The notes: a model not told the origin generated them from the letters alone. Shown: positions 1 through 8,475, numbered from the stretch's first letter. The stretch: 29,068 nucleotides of DNA from JAEUMD01 sp050250815 (GCA_050250815.1 JBFWNY010000044.1:1-29068), one strand, 5' to 3'. Numbers and translations: made by a program.

Positions 1-117
1 ATCGAACGCGCGGCAGCGGCCGGGCTCGAGCAGCCGTACGAAGCGACCGTCGCTGTAGAGGAAACCGCGCTCGTCGTCCTTGATAACGACACTAAACCTC
101 AAACCGTAGCGGCGCAT
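1..117 (-). CDS. slipin/SPFH (band 7) family protein, N-terminal 39 residues only
   Basis: Reading leftwards from an ATG at 117, the first 39 codons stay open to the window edge. The peptide contains a stretch of the type V-I-K-D-D-E-R-G-F-L-Y followed by D-G-R-F-V-R-L-L-E-P-G-R, which resembles the N-terminal part of bacterial slipins, where a short membrane-proximal strand precedes the band 7 domain. The start is supported by an AAGGAG ribosome-binding site about 9 nt upstream (reading CCAGAAGGAGCGCAGCAC before the ATG). Slipins are membrane-associated scaffold proteins, often paired with an NfeD-type protein. The rest of the gene is outside the window, so the family call rests on this short segment. 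Confidence 0.6.
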   Translation of the reverse strand, partial: MRRYGLRFSVVIKDDERGFLYSDGRFVRLLEPGRCRAFD

Positions 118-448
118 GTGCTGCGCTCCTTCTGGAAATCCAAATCATCCGCCAATCGCGGACCCTTCTACCTGCCGGTCAACATGCCGGAAAGCAGGTC
201 GCCGGCTGCCGCCCACGCCGCGGATGCGGGCCGACGCTTGAGTCCGAGCGCTCCACCTTGCGCCACCGGCTGCGGACACCGCTCCCGGAGGAACGGCGCC
301 GGGGCCAGTGGCTCCAGCTTCGCGCGCGGGCGGTATCCGCGCCGGCACAGAGCGCCCGGAGCGCTTGCCTTGCACGCTTCGCCTTTCGGTCCGTCGTGCA
401 AGGCCGGGAAGCAGCCGGCTCCCCTCATGAGGATCGGTTGGTAAACCG
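118..448. other. intergenic stretch, no gene seen
   Basis: GC-rich sequence between the slipin start and the tRNA pair. Open frames exist in several registers, but all are arginine/alanine/proline-rich with no recognisable domain and no convincing ribosome-binding site, as expected for chance frames in GC-rich DNA. It should contain the promoter of the leftward slipin gene; I cannot identify clear -35/-10 boxes. Confidence 0.5.
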
Positions 449-521
449 AGTGCGAAGCGGGAGTCGAACCCGCGACCTAAGGATTAACAGTCCTCTGCTC
501 TACCCACTGAGCTAGTCGCTG
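449..521 (-). tRNA. tRNA-Asn (GTT)-like gene with a poor acceptor stem
   Basis: On the minus strand there is a full D-arm, a five-pair anticodon stem closing the loop CTGTTAA (anticodon GTT, Asn), a five-base variable loop and a perfect five-pair T-arm (GCGGG/CCCGC around TTCGACT). The acceptor stem is weak: of seven positions only four pair (C1-C, A2-A and C7-T are mismatched). No CCA is encoded; the bases after the discriminator read CGG. Its first two bases overlap the encoded CCA of the tRNA upstream. It may be a degraded copy, a tRNA repaired after processing, or a tRNA of mobile-element origin. Confidence 0.65.
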
Positions 522-595
522 GAGAAGCTGAAAGGAATCGAACCTCCGACCTCCCGGCGGCAAGCCGGGCGCTCTGGCCAATGAGCTACAGCCCC
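520..595 (-). tRNA. tRNA with encoded CCA, anticodon read as TGC (Ala) or, shifted by one, GCC (Gly)
   Basis: The cloverleaf is complete on the minus strand. The acceptor GGGGCTG pairs with CAGCTTC (two G-T pairs), followed by discriminator T and an encoded CCA. The anticodon stem CCCGG/CCGGG encloses CTTGCCG. Counting gives anticodon TGC with an unusual C at position 37, and the outer loop bases can themselves pair. Shifting by one base gives GCC, and discriminator T73 is typical of tRNA-Gly, so identity is unresolved. The gene sits directly upstream of the tRNA-Asn-like gene, sharing two bases with it, so the two must come from one transcript. Confidence 0.65.
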
Positions 596-935
596 AAAGC
601 CCCAGGGACACGGAACACGCCCTCCGCACGGCGGCGCGCGCCAGCCGGGACTCGGCGAGCCCGGACCCGCGGCGTCCACGAGGCGCAGCGGTTATACCCG
701 AGATTGCGATCGAATTGCAGGTGCGGCGCGCTGGTTCGGGTTGCCGACCGGACGCGCCGGAGCATCCGGCGCGACATCCCAAAGCCAACCGACTGTGGCC
801 GGCAGTCCTGACCGCCATCAGATTCCTGTGTGCTCCAGATTTCACCGGATAGGCTGCGTTACCGGTGCTTGCTACGACTCTTGAGCGAATCAACCAACAC
901 GCTGATGTTGTTGGAATTTTGGAGATCAAAATATC
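596..935. other. intergenic stretch, promoter region of the outer-membrane protein gene
   Basis: No coding frame here has a domain or credible start. The last 60 bases become AT-rich (about 895-935), with GGAG at 921-924 placed 11 nt before the ATG at 936. The promoter of the rightward outer-membrane gene and that of the leftward tRNA pair should both lie here, but I cannot assign boxes. Confidence 0.45.
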
Positions 936-1619
936 ATGAAGCGTGCGGCACCTACACTGGCATCTGCGTGTCTGATGGCGATTGCGTACGCTTCTCCGGC
1001 AATGGCAGGTGGCGGGTTTGATGAGCCGGAGCGCGCGGGGGGCTGGTACGGATCGGTTTTTCTCGGTGGACCGCTCCCGCTGGGCAATGACTTCGAGATC
1101 GAAACAATCGCGCAAGGCAAGTACACGCCCGACTGGGGTATCGGCGGCATGCTGGAGCTTGGCTACCGTCTCAACGAGCAATGGCGAGCGAGCGTGGCGG
1201 TCAGCTTCGTTCGCGCCTTCGACGGCAAGTCGAAACTCGACAACGGCTTCTCAGCCAAGTTCGACGGCAGCTCCGATGTCGTGTCCGTCCTGTTCAACGC
1301 CTACCGCACGCTCGGTCGGTTCGAGACACGCTTCGGCCAGATGGAACCGTTCTTCGGTGCCGGCATCGGCTTTTCGCACTTCGACATCGAGGAACTGGGC
1401 GGCCCCTTCACGACCGACCACACCGACATTGCCTTCCTGGGCGTTCTGCACGCCGGCTACGAGCTGAAGCTCCAGGACCGCCTGTCGTTGGTTTCGCAGG
1501 CGTCGCTCGCCTACACGAGCGAGACCGAATTCCAGAGCGTCATTCCGGGCATCTCGACCATCCGCGATGGACAGCTCGACATCGTGCTGCACACGGGCCT
1601 CCGATTCGATCTCAACTGA
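936..1619 (+). CDS. outer-membrane beta-barrel protein with signal peptide
   Basis: The 227-residue product begins with a clear signal peptide (MKRAAPTLASACLMAIAYA, then SPAMA and GGGF), with cleavage likely after residue 24. The mature part is made of alternating strands rich in Gly, Phe and Tyr, with recurring pairs such as W-Y-G-S-V-F-L-G-G and G-A-G-I-G-F-S-H-F-D. It ends in a strand (LHTGLRFDLN), as in small porin-like barrels of the OmpW/Omp25-type superfamily. The length suits an eight-stranded barrel. The start has GGAG at 921-924. It stands alone, with a separate gene downstream. Substrate and exact subfamily cannot be told from sequence; its location in the outer membrane is the secure part. 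Confidence 0.8.
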   Translation: MKRAAPTLASACLMAIAYASPAMAGGGFDEPERAGGWYGSVFLGGPLPLGNDFEIETIAQGKYTPDWGIGGMLELGYRLNEQWRASVAVSFVRAFDGKSKLDNGFSAKFDGSSDVVSVLFNAYRTLGRFETRFGQMEPFFGAGIGFSHFDIEELGGPFTTDHTDIAFLGVLHAGYELKLQDRLSLVSQASLAYTSETEFQSVIPGISTIRDGQLDIVLHTGLRFDLN

Positions 1620-1794
1620 TCGGGGGCGCCGGCTTGTCGGGCAGCCGACAGCACAACCATGATGAAGCGCCAGCCCGACCCAGAACGGGGCCGGACTGGA
1701 CAAGCGAGCTTGAATTGGATCGCAATTGGTGATTGTGAGGTAGCTCACCAGCGGTGATCGGCGTCGCGCCAAGCCCTCGACGTACGAAGGAGGC

Positions 1795-3486
1795 ATGGCC
1801 TTGACCCGGCTCTCGCACTCACTCGACCGGCTGAACCCGCGCTACGACGTCATCGTCGTGGGCTCCGGCTATGGCGGTGGCGTAGCCGCCTCGCGGCTCG
1901 CGCGCATGGGTAAGCGCGTCTGCGTGCTGGAACGCGGACGTGAGCATCTGACCGGCGAGTTTCCATCGCGCTTTCCCGATCTCAAGGGCGCGATGCAGCT
2001 GCACACGGCGAAGGGCCGCACCGGCCCCGAGACCGCGCTCTACGACGTGCGCATCGGCGCCGACATGCACGTGCTGGTCGGCTGCGGCCTGGGCGGCGGA
2101 TCACTGGTCAATGCGGGCGTCGCTCTGCGGCCCGATCCGCGTGTGTTCGCAGACGAAGTTTGGCCCGGTGAAATCCGCCAGGACGGCACGCTCGACGAAG
2201 GCTATGCGCGCGCGGAACGTTGGATCGCGCCACAGAGCGACCCGCGCGCCGACGAGATGACCAAGTTCCAGGCGCTTCAGAGTGCAGGACGGGGCGCCGG
2301 ACACGAAACGATCGCGCCGCGCGTCGCAGTAAGCTTCTCCGAGCGCGTCAACGCGGCAGGAATCCGTCAACCGGCGTGCACTCGCTGCGGCGATTGCTGC
2401 GGCGGCTGCAACGTCGGCGCCAAGAATACCGTGGCGCTGAGCTATCTGCCCGATGCCGTCCGCCACGGCGCGGAGCTGTTCACCTGCGCGAAGGTCAGCC
2501 ACCTTGAGAAGAGTGCCGACGGACGCTGGCGTGTCGTCGTTCGCAGGCTCGACGCAAACGATGCTGGCGAGGTGCGCGTCGAAGCCGACATGGTGGTGCT
2601 CGGCGCCGGCACGCTGGGCTCGACAGAGATCCTGCTGCGCTCCGCCGCGCGTGGGCTGACATTATCGGACCAGCTCGGCAAGCGGTTCTCGGCCAATGGC
2701 GACATCATCGCCTTCGGCTGGGGAGCCAAACCCGCCATCAACGCCATTGGCATCGGCCATCCCCCCAAGCTCGAGGGCGTCGAGATCGGCGCTGCTGTCT
2801 CCGGCCAGATCGAGATCCGCGATGGTCACAACCTGTCACACGAACTGACGGTGCAGGAGGGCGTGCTGCCGAGCGCCGTGGCGCCTGCATTGCCGCTGAT
2901 GTTCATCCCCAACGGGCGGCTGCTGGGCGCCCTCCAGAGCCTCATATCGGGCGTCTACAAGGGGCCGTTCGCGCATCTGCAGACCTTCTTCGCCGTCTCG
3001 CACGACAGCGCTTCGGGCAGCTTCCACCTCGTCGACGGTCGACTCGCGCTGTCCTGGCCCGACGCAGGCAGCGAGCCCGCCTATGCGCGTCTCGACGCCG
3101 CCTTGACGGACCTCGTGACACGGTCGGGAGGCTCGTACGTGAAGAACCCGCTGGCCGGCACCGTGATGGGCCGCCAACCCGCAACCGCGCACCCGCTGGG
3201 CGGCTGCGGCATGGGCCGCGAGCGGGCCTATGGCGTCGTCAATCACATGGGTCAGGTGTTTGACGCCGCGCCTGGACGTGCCTCGAATGCCACCCATCGC
3301 GGGCTCTACGTGGTGGACGGCGCGGTCATTCCGCGCTCGTTGGGCTGCAACCCGCTGCTGACCATTACCGCACTCGCGGAGCGATCGTTGATGCACATCG
3401 CCCAGAGCCTCGGGCTTAGCTTCAGTGTCGATTCGTGGAGTGGCCCGGTGGCCGGAGTCCTGGAACCCGGAGCGCTGCGCGCCTGA
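1795..3486 (+). CDS. GMC-type FAD oxidoreductase (cholesterol-oxidase-like)
   Basis: The 563-residue protein opens with an FAD-binding Rossmann motif (VVGSGYGGGVAASRLA, about residues 21-36) and the acidic end of strand 2 (VCVLERG). The GMC signature GCGLGGGSLVNAG follows near residues 97-108. At the C-terminus HPLGGCGMG and VDGAVIPRSLGCNPLLTI match the GMC_oxred_C region with its active-site histidine. Around residues 195-210 a cysteine cluster (CTRCGDCCGGCNVGAKNT) resembles a ferredoxin-like segment typical of one bacterial GMC branch. AAGGAGG ends at 1793, only one base before the ATG at 1795. A TTG at 1801 has ideal spacing, so the true start may be two codons later. The substrate, a sterol or other alcohol, is unknown. 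No signal peptide is seen. Confidence 0.85.
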   Translation: MALTRLSHSLDRLNPRYDVIVVGSGYGGGVAASRLARMGKRVCVLERGREHLTGEFPSRFPDLKGAMQLHTAKGRTGPETALYDVRIGADMHVLVGCGLGGGSLVNAGVALRPDPRVFADEVWPGEIRQDGTLDEGYARAERWIAPQSDPRADEMTKFQALQSAGRGAGHETIAPRVAVSFSERVNAAGIRQPACTRCGDCCGGCNVGAKNTVALSYLPDAVRHGAELFTCAKVSHLEKSADGRWRVVVRRLDANDAGEVRVEADMVVLGAGTLGSTEILLRSAARGLTLSDQLGKRFSANGDIIAFGWGAKPAINAIGIGHPPKLEGVEIGAAVSGQIEIRDGHNLSHELTVQEGVLPSAVAPALPLMFIPNGRLLGALQSLISGVYKGPFAHLQTFFAVSHDSASGSFHLVDGRLALSWPDAGSEPAYARLDAALTDLVTRSGGSYVKNPLAGTVMGRQPATAHPLGGCGMGRERAYGVVNHMGQVFDAAPGRASNATHRGLYVVDGAVIPRSLGCNPLLTITALAERSLMHIAQSLGLSFSVDSWSGPVAGVLEPGALRA

Positions 3487-3626
3487 GGCAACCCCCACGC
3501 TGCCCTGGCACAGAAGTGCCCCATGCGCACTGCAAGAAGTTGCGCCTCCCTGCAGCGTTTCCGCTTCGTTGACGTCTCCCGGCAACCTAAGCTCGCCCGG
3601 ACACAGCTCACCCAGCGCCGCGGTAA

Positions 3627-4334
3627 ATGTCTGATTCAAATTCCATTTTTGTATTGGCCTTGCAGCTGGTGCTGTCCGGGGATGCCGAGTTGTATCGCAT
3701 CATCGTGCTGTCCCTGTTCGTGTCGCTGTCGGCGGTCCTGATCGGCTGCCTCATCGGACTGCCGCTCGGCGCCTTCCTCGCCGCCGTTCCGTTTCGCGGT
3801 CGCAGCGCTGCCGTCGCCCTTCTCAACGCGTTCATGGGCCTGCCACCTGTCGTCGTCGGGCTGATCGTCTATCTGCTGCTGTCCCGGTCTGGCCCCCTCG
3901 GCGTGTTGGGCCTGCTCTACACGCCGACGGCGATGATCATCGCGCAGGCGATCCTCGTGACGCCGCTGATCACCGCTTTGGCACGTCAGTCGCTGGCCGA
4001 CCTCAACGGCGAGTACGACGAGCTGTTCCGATCGCTTGGCCTGTCGACCACAGGCAAGGTTCAAGCACTCGTCTGGGATGGCCGTTACAGCCTGACGACG
4101 GCGGCGCTCGCGGGCTTCGGCCGTGCCATCGCGGAAGTCGGCGCGGTCATCATCGTCGGCGGCAACATCGAACACGTCACCCGCGTGATGACAACGACCA
4201 TCGCGCTGGAAACCTCGAAGGGCAACCTCACGCTCGCCATGGCGCTCGGCATCGTGCTCATCACCATCGCGCTGCTCGTCAACGTCGCGGTGATGTCGCT
4301 GAACCGCACCGCGCGGAGGCTCGCCTATGCTTAA
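3627..4334 (+). CDS. tupB: tungstate ABC transporter, permease subunit
   Basis: This 235-residue integral membrane protein has about five hydrophobic segments and the permease motif region around residues 125-165 (E-Y-D-E-L-F-R-S-L-G-L followed by G-F-G-R-A-I-A-E-V-G-A), where the ATPase docks through its EAA loop. The segment NAFMGLPPVVVGLIVYLLLS is very like TupB/ModB-type permeases, and the TupA-like binding protein in the same operon decides for tungstate. The next gene, the ATPase, starts inside the end of this one (8-nt overlap), so translation is probably coupled. The ribosome-binding site before 3627 is weak. It moves tungstate inward across the cytoplasmic membrane for tungsten enzymes such as formate dehydrogenases. 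Confidence 0.88.
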   Translation: MSDSNSIFVLALQLVLSGDAELYRIIVLSLFVSLSAVLIGCLIGLPLGAFLAAVPFRGRSAAVALLNAFMGLPPVVVGLIVYLLLSRSGPLGVLGLLYTPTAMIIAQAILVTPLITALARQSLADLNGEYDELFRSLGLSTTGKVQALVWDGRYSLTTAALAGFGRAIAEVGAVIIVGGNIEHVTRVMTTTIALETSKGNLTLAMALGIVLITIALLVNVAVMSLNRTARRLAYA

Positions 4335-5094
4335 GCGCATCGACGAGCCCGATATGTTGACGACCGGACGCCCGGCCATCTTCCCGCTCGAGGTGAGCGA
4401 TCTCGCCTACCATGTCGATGGCCGCAGCCTGATAGACGGCATCACCCTGTCGTTGGATCGCGCACGCCGCACCGTGGTCATGGGACCCAACGGTGCCGGC
4501 AAAAGTCTTCTGTTGCGCCTGCTGCACGGGCTCATCACACCCACAGCCGGTACGATCTCCTGGGCCGGACGGCCACTCGATGGCGTTATCCAGTCCCGGC
4601 AGGCGCTCGTGTTCCAGCGGCCCACCATGTTGCGGCGCTCGGCCGAGGACAACATCCGCTTCGTCCTTACGCACCTGCCACGCGCGGCGCGCGACGAAGC
4701 CACCGACCGTCTGTTGCACGAAGCCAAGCTCGGCCATGCGCGGCACACGCCGGCGCGTCTGCTGTCGGGCGGCGAGCAGCAGCGGCTCGCCATCGCTCGC
4801 GCCCGTGCCCGCGCCCCCGACGTGCTGTTTCTCGACGAGCCGAGCGCCAGTCTCGATCCGGCCTCCACCTACGCCATCGAGGAGCAGATCTTCTCGATCC
4901 ATGCAGGCGGCACCAAGATCATCCTCGTCACGCACGACGTTGGGCAGGCCCGCCGCATCGCCGACGAGGTCGTCTTCCTCGCCGACGGCAGGCTCGCCGA
5001 GATGACGCCCGCCGACATCTTCTTCGAGCGACCCGCATCGGCGGCCGCGCACGCCTACCTCGATGGGCGGCTGCACTTCAGGCGCCACGCTTGA
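4327..5094 (+). CDS. tupC: tungstate ABC transporter, ATP-binding subunit
   Basis: All ABC ATPase motifs are present in order: Walker A GPNGAGKS (about residues 54-61), Q-loop (F-Q-R-P-T), signature LSGGEQQRLAIARA, Walker B VLFLDEPSASLDP, and H-loop ILVTHD. At 255 residues it is a short single-domain importer ATPase without the C-terminal regulatory domain of ModC. The ATG at 4327 overlaps tupB by 8 nt; an in-frame ATG at 4354 is an alternative start, because the first nine residues are not conserved in kind. It sits between the permease and binding-protein genes and would drive uptake of tungstate. Confidence 0.88.
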   Translation: MLKRIDEPDMLTTGRPAIFPLEVSDLAYHVDGRSLIDGITLSLDRARRTVVMGPNGAGKSLLLRLLHGLITPTAGTISWAGRPLDGVIQSRQALVFQRPTMLRRSAEDNIRFVLTHLPRAARDEATDRLLHEAKLGHARHTPARLLSGGEQQRLAIARARARAPDVLFLDEPSASLDPASTYAIEEQIFSIHAGGTKIILVTHDVGQARRIADEVVFLADGRLAEMTPADIFFERPASAAAHAYLDGRLHFRRHA

Positions 5095-5140
5095 TCGATT
5101 TCACCATCCTGTCGGCATCGAAACGGAGGAATGCCAACCC

Positions 5141-5992
5141 ATGAGGACGTTCAGAAACCTCGCGACGGCCATCGCCGCAGTCGGACTGGTCACCGCCTCA
5201 GGCGCGGTCGCGCACGCCGAAGACCCATTCATCGTCGTGCAGTCGACGACGTCGACGGACAACTCCGGCCTGTTCAAGCACATCCTGCCAATGTTCAAGA
5301 AGGCGACCGGCATCGATGTGCGCGTCGTCGCCGTCGGCACGGGCCAAGCCATCAAGAACGCCGAGAACGGGGACGGCGACGTGCTGTTCGTCCACGCCAA
5401 GAAGTCGGAGGAGGAGTTCGTTGCCAAAGGCGGCGGCGTGAAGCGCTTCGACGTCATGTACAACGACTTCGTCATCGTCGGTCCGAAAGCCGATCCCGCC
5501 AAGGTCGACGGCATGAAGGATGCGCCCGCAGCCCTGAAGAAGATCGCCGAGGCGAAAGCGCCGTTCGCCTCGCGAGGCGACGATAGCGGCACGCACAAGG
5601 CCGAGCTGAGGCTGTGGAAGGGCGCCGCCGTCGACGTCGGTGCAGCGGGCGGCGAATGGTATCGCTCCACCGGTTCGGGCATGGGCGCCACCCTCAACAC
5701 CGCCGCCGGCATGGGCGCCTATGCGCTGACCGACCGGGCGACGTGGTCGAGCTTCAAGAACAAGGCGGACATGAAGATCTTGGTGGAGGGCGATAAGAAG
5801 CTGTTCAACCAGTACGGCGTCATCCTCGTGAGCCCCGACAAGCACAAGCACGTCAAGGTGAAGGAGGGGCAGGCGTTCATCGACTGGCTGCTGTCGGCCG
5901 AGGGGCAGAACGCCATCCGCTCGTTCCAGATCGGCGGCGAGCAGCAGTTCTTCCCGAACGCCGACCCTGGCCAGATGAAGAAGGCTGGCTGA
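5141..5992 (+). CDS. tupA: tungstate-binding periplasmic protein
   Basis: A Sec signal peptide (MRTFRNLATAIAAVGLVTAS, then GAVAHA and cleavage before EDPF) is followed by the oxyanion-binding start VVQSTTSTDNSGLF. Further on are G-D-V-L-F-V-H-A and the segment VMYNDFVIVGP, all characteristic of TupA. SRGDDSGTH forms the second half of the ligand site. The start at 5141 is preferred over longer in-frame options because the signal peptide begins there and GGAGG lies about 11 nt upstream. The protein delivers tungstate to TupBC in the periplasm. The ThrThrSer core favours tungstate over molybdate, but binding specificity is inferred from the family. The operon ends here at a strong terminator. 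Confidence 0.9.
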   Translation: MRTFRNLATAIAAVGLVTASGAVAHAEDPFIVVQSTTSTDNSGLFKHILPMFKKATGIDVRVVAVGTGQAIKNAENGDGDVLFVHAKKSEEEFVAKGGGVKRFDVMYNDFVIVGPKADPAKVDGMKDAPAALKKIAEAKAPFASRGDDSGTHKAELRLWKGAAVDVGAAGGEWYRSTGSGMGATLNTAAGMGAYALTDRATWSSFKNKADMKILVEGDKKLFNQYGVILVSPDKHKHVKVKEGQAFIDWLLSAEGQNAIRSFQIGGEQQFFPNADPGQMKKAG

Positions 5993-6027
5993 GCGCCAGC
6001 GGCGATACTGATCGCATCACGACGTTC

Positions 6028-6063
6028 AAGGCGGGTGCTCGCGGCACCCGCCTTCTTTATTTG
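6028..6063 (+). terminator. rho-independent terminator after tupA
   Basis: There is a perfect 11-bp stem (AAGGCGGGTGC pairing with GCACCCGCCTT) around a five-base loop, followed by CTTTATTTG. It lies 36 nt after the tupA stop and ends the tupBCA transcript. No gene on the other strand ends here, so it serves one direction. Confidence 0.9.
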
Positions 6064-6215
6064 TTGGGGCATCGTGTTCGGCCGTCCTGCGCACGTCGTG
6101 CTCGATGAACCCAACTCCGGAACTCGACCCATTGCCTACCGGATCGCGCGCAACGTGCGGCGGCGGCAGCCGGTCATCTTGGCGTCGTTCAAACTGGCGT
6201 CCTTGAGCAGGCTGC

Positions 6216-6827
6216 CTAACCGCCAAAGACGACGGCTTCGGGAATTTCGTAGCGTTCCTTCCCACCCATGCGGATTATGTAGAGATCGCCCGATTTTTCA
6301 AAGGTAGCCTCAAGACCGGCCTCGCTCGTAATCGGCTTCCCACTGCGGAATTCGATGTAGCGTTCCTTTCCGCCACCGATGTCGACCCATACGCTGGCGT
6401 TACCGTTTGGACCGCGTGTAACGCGGAAGCCGCATTGACGCATGGGTTGCCCTTCCGACGTCGAGCACGGGATCTGGCCCTTCGCCTGGTGGTCGCCCGG
6501 GGCCGCCGCCTCACGCAGATAGCTCCCCTTGACCCAGCCGGTGAAGCTCATTTCACCTTTGGATTCGACACGGCACCACCTGGAATTTCCAACCATCTTG
6601 CAGCCACGGTTTGCAACACGGTCGCCGTTCGCGAGCTGTCCAACAATCTCATGGCCGGTGCCTGCGCCCGTTCGGACATTCAAAGTGTCGTTGGGTGGAA
6701 CACCAGTCACCTCCCAGTAATCCGGTCCTCCTGACAGGCCGTCGGCAAATTCAGCATTGCCGTCTCGAGGGAATGCCGACACAGAGACTGCCATCAACAG
6801 TACAGCCGCGATAACTCGGAGGGACAT
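6216..6827 (-). CDS. secreted SH3-domain protein
   Basis: The 203-residue product starts with a signal peptide (MSLRVIAAVLLMAVSVSA, then FPRDGNA). A bacterial SH3 domain follows at about residues 38-98: D-T-L-N-V-R-T-G-A-G-T-G, then G-W-V-K-G-S-Y-L. The C-terminal half has two similar blocks ending G-G-K-E-R-Y-I-E-F-R-S-G-K-P and G-G-K-E-R-Y-E-I-P-E, the second closing the protein. Such proteins are usually periplasmic and bind cell wall or proteins. The start at 6827 is chosen because the hydrophobic segment begins there; an in-frame ATG at 6857 is an alternative. Its upstream region abuts the M13 peptidase debris. No enzymatic role can be assigned. Confidence 0.75.
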   Translation of the reverse strand: MSLRVIAAVLLMAVSVSAFPRDGNAEFADGLSGGPDYWEVTGVPPNDTLNVRTGAGTGHEIVGQLANGDRVANRGCKMVGNSRWCRVESKGEMSFTGWVKGSYLREAAAPGDHQAKGQIPCSTSEGQPMRQCGFRVTRGPNGNASVWVDIGGGKERYIEFRSGKPITSEAGLEATFEKSGDLYIIRMGGKERYEIPEAVVFGG

Positions 6828-6879
6828 GTCATTCTCACTCTTGAGGAGCTCTACCATGCGTGCACCCGCTTCTCCGGGG

Positions 6880-7420
6880 ATATGCGGCAGGCTGCAGCAT
6901 GGCGGCAGGCACCTCGAATCCGTTGATCTGGGTGATGTAGGCTGCATTGATCACCGTTGGATAAGTCGAACTATTGTTGAAGGGGTCGTTTTCAACGGGT
7001 CCACGGTACCGCTGACGCTCAAAACTAAACGCGGCAAGGCTCATCAAATTCGCAGCGGGGTCGTGCCTCGACATTCATGTATGAACTGTAGAAGTCGCCG
7101 ACCAACTGCGTCGCGCTACCTTTCGGTGCCGATCCAGCCGTAGCACCGGCGCTTGCGACTGCAGCTTTCATCTGCGCCTTCAGTCTCTCGCCCATGAACC
7201 CGAAGGCCCCGATGCTTGCACGATCTGCAGGGCGTTCGACACGATCGATCCAACCCCCGGAAGCGTAGCGGAAAAAGTTCGCTCTCGGATCGGCGCTACG
7301 ATCCATATTCTTTGTAGAGAAGGCCAGTTGGTCTGGCCCGATCTGAGGAATCGGCGTGTCGTCGGCCGTCGCTGGACCGATCAGAAACGCCGCCGAGCCG
7401 TAGGCCAGAATACACCGCAA
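6880..7420 (-). pseudogene. remains of an M13-family (neprilysin/PepO-like) metallopeptidase gene
   Basis: From an ATG at 7420 the frame gives a signal peptide (MRCILAYGSAAFLIGPATA) and the typical M13 N-terminus: N-M-D-R-S-A-D-P, then F-F-R-Y-A-S-G-G-W. It continues to Q-L-V-G-D-F-Y-S-S-Y-M about residue 115, then breaks. In the other frame, just downstream, sits a piece from much later in the family: N-D-P-F-N-N-S and F-E-V-P-A-A-M-L-Q-P. M13 enzymes are about 650-700 residues, so the middle and the entire catalytic C-terminus (HExxH and ExxxD) are missing. An internal deletion with a frame change, followed by truncation, explains this. It cannot make a working peptidase. Confidence 0.75.
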
Positions 7421-7450
7421 CTTTATTTCTCTTCCCTCTTCTCAGACGAC

Positions 7451-8227
7451 CTATGACGCCAGACTTGCCCCCAGAATCGATAGGCCGAATGTGAACCAGT
7501 CGTTGAGGATGTGCGTGCCGGTGGAGACCCAAATGTTCTTGGTCACGATGTATGGAACAAGGAGAACCAACCGAGCGACACCAACGCCTGCAAGAGCCTG
7601 GATCACGTTGAACCCGTAGGTCTGCAGATGTGCCGCAGCGAAAAAGACCGCCACGATAAGAGCTGCCAGCACGATGCTGCTCTTGCGCGCCAAGCCGCTT
7701 TGAGCGAACGCCGACAGCAGTGCGAGGAAGGGCAGGATGGTGAACAGCTCCTCACCGAAAAGCTGAGGGATTGAGCGCGCAAAGAACATCGTGCGTTCAA
7801 GCGCTGTCTGATCGGCAAGCCCGGTCACGGCAGCGTTATTAGTGGTCTCGGTCAGAGCCACGATGATTGCGCCCATTGCGAACGTGACCAGGATGTTGAG
7901 GAAGGCGAACGCGCCCATCAGCACGTAGTCCTTGCCCCGCAACGGCCTGAAGATGGCGGTCCACCCTTTAGGCGCGACATAAGCCAGCGCGCCCAGAGGA
8001 ATTGCTGCGAAAAGGATCACGGGGATCCAACTCAGCGCCGGTCCCCGCATCAACACGGGCAGAAAAACCAATATGGCGAAGCCAATTGCAACGGCCGCCA
8101 TGACCAGCATCCACGCCCGATTCTCTATTGCGACGGGATGACCGCGGTAATACGGAAAATCGTCGTCCCGACGCTCGATCCATTGGAACCGCTCGCTGTC
8201 GTCCGGCCCGCGTAATCTGTCCGACAT
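7451..8227 (-). CDS. CPBP-family (CAAX protease/bacteriocin-immunity type) membrane protein
   Basis: The 258-residue protein has a charged N-terminal segment of about 35 residues and then six to seven hydrophobic helices. The CPBP motifs are recognisable but not perfect: F-G-E-E-L-F-T-I (motif 1, Glu-Glu present, the usual following Arg absent), F-F-A-A-A-H-L-Q (motif 2 His), and G-T-H-I-L-N-D-W (motif 3, His with Asn). Family members are intramembrane glutamic endopeptidases or inactive relatives used as immunity or scaffold proteins. An ATG at 8227 is preferred over the longer frame from 8281. The lack of the motif-1 arginine leaves activity uncertain. No functional link to the neighbours is visible. 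Confidence 0.7.
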   Translation of the reverse strand: MSDRLRGPDDSERFQWIERRDDDFPYYRGHPVAIENRAWMLVMAAVAIGFAILVFLPVLMRGPALSWIPVILFAAIPLGALAYVAPKGWTAIFRPLRGKDYVLMGAFAFLNILVTFAMGAIIVALTETTNNAAVTGLADQTALERTMFFARSIPQLFGEELFTILPFLALLSAFAQSGLARKSSIVLAALIVAVFFAAAHLQTYGFNVIQALAGVGVARLVLLVPYIVTKNIWVSTGTHILNDWFTFGLSILGASLAS

Positions 8228-8475
8228 CCTGGAGACCTTATCCTCGGGATTCTCTGGTCGGCATCTGAAGACAAGCCCCAATCGGCTCCGCGGGCGGAGC
8301 GCGGACCATGTTCCGTCCCGCGCTGTGCTGAGGCCGGTCTTGAGCGCATCGACGTATTAGGTGCGGAAATGTAGAGCCTCATACGGGAATGAGAAGACCT
8401 TTAATCGAACAGCCATTTGACAGTGTGACGGTAAATCCGTGACAGGAAAGTTCGAAGCTTCGACGGGTCAACCAA

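Noticed and set aside
5063..5140. Longer start for tupA
   Set aside because: The first 26 codons overlap the end of tupC and the signal peptide begins at 5141, where GGAGG is suitably placed.
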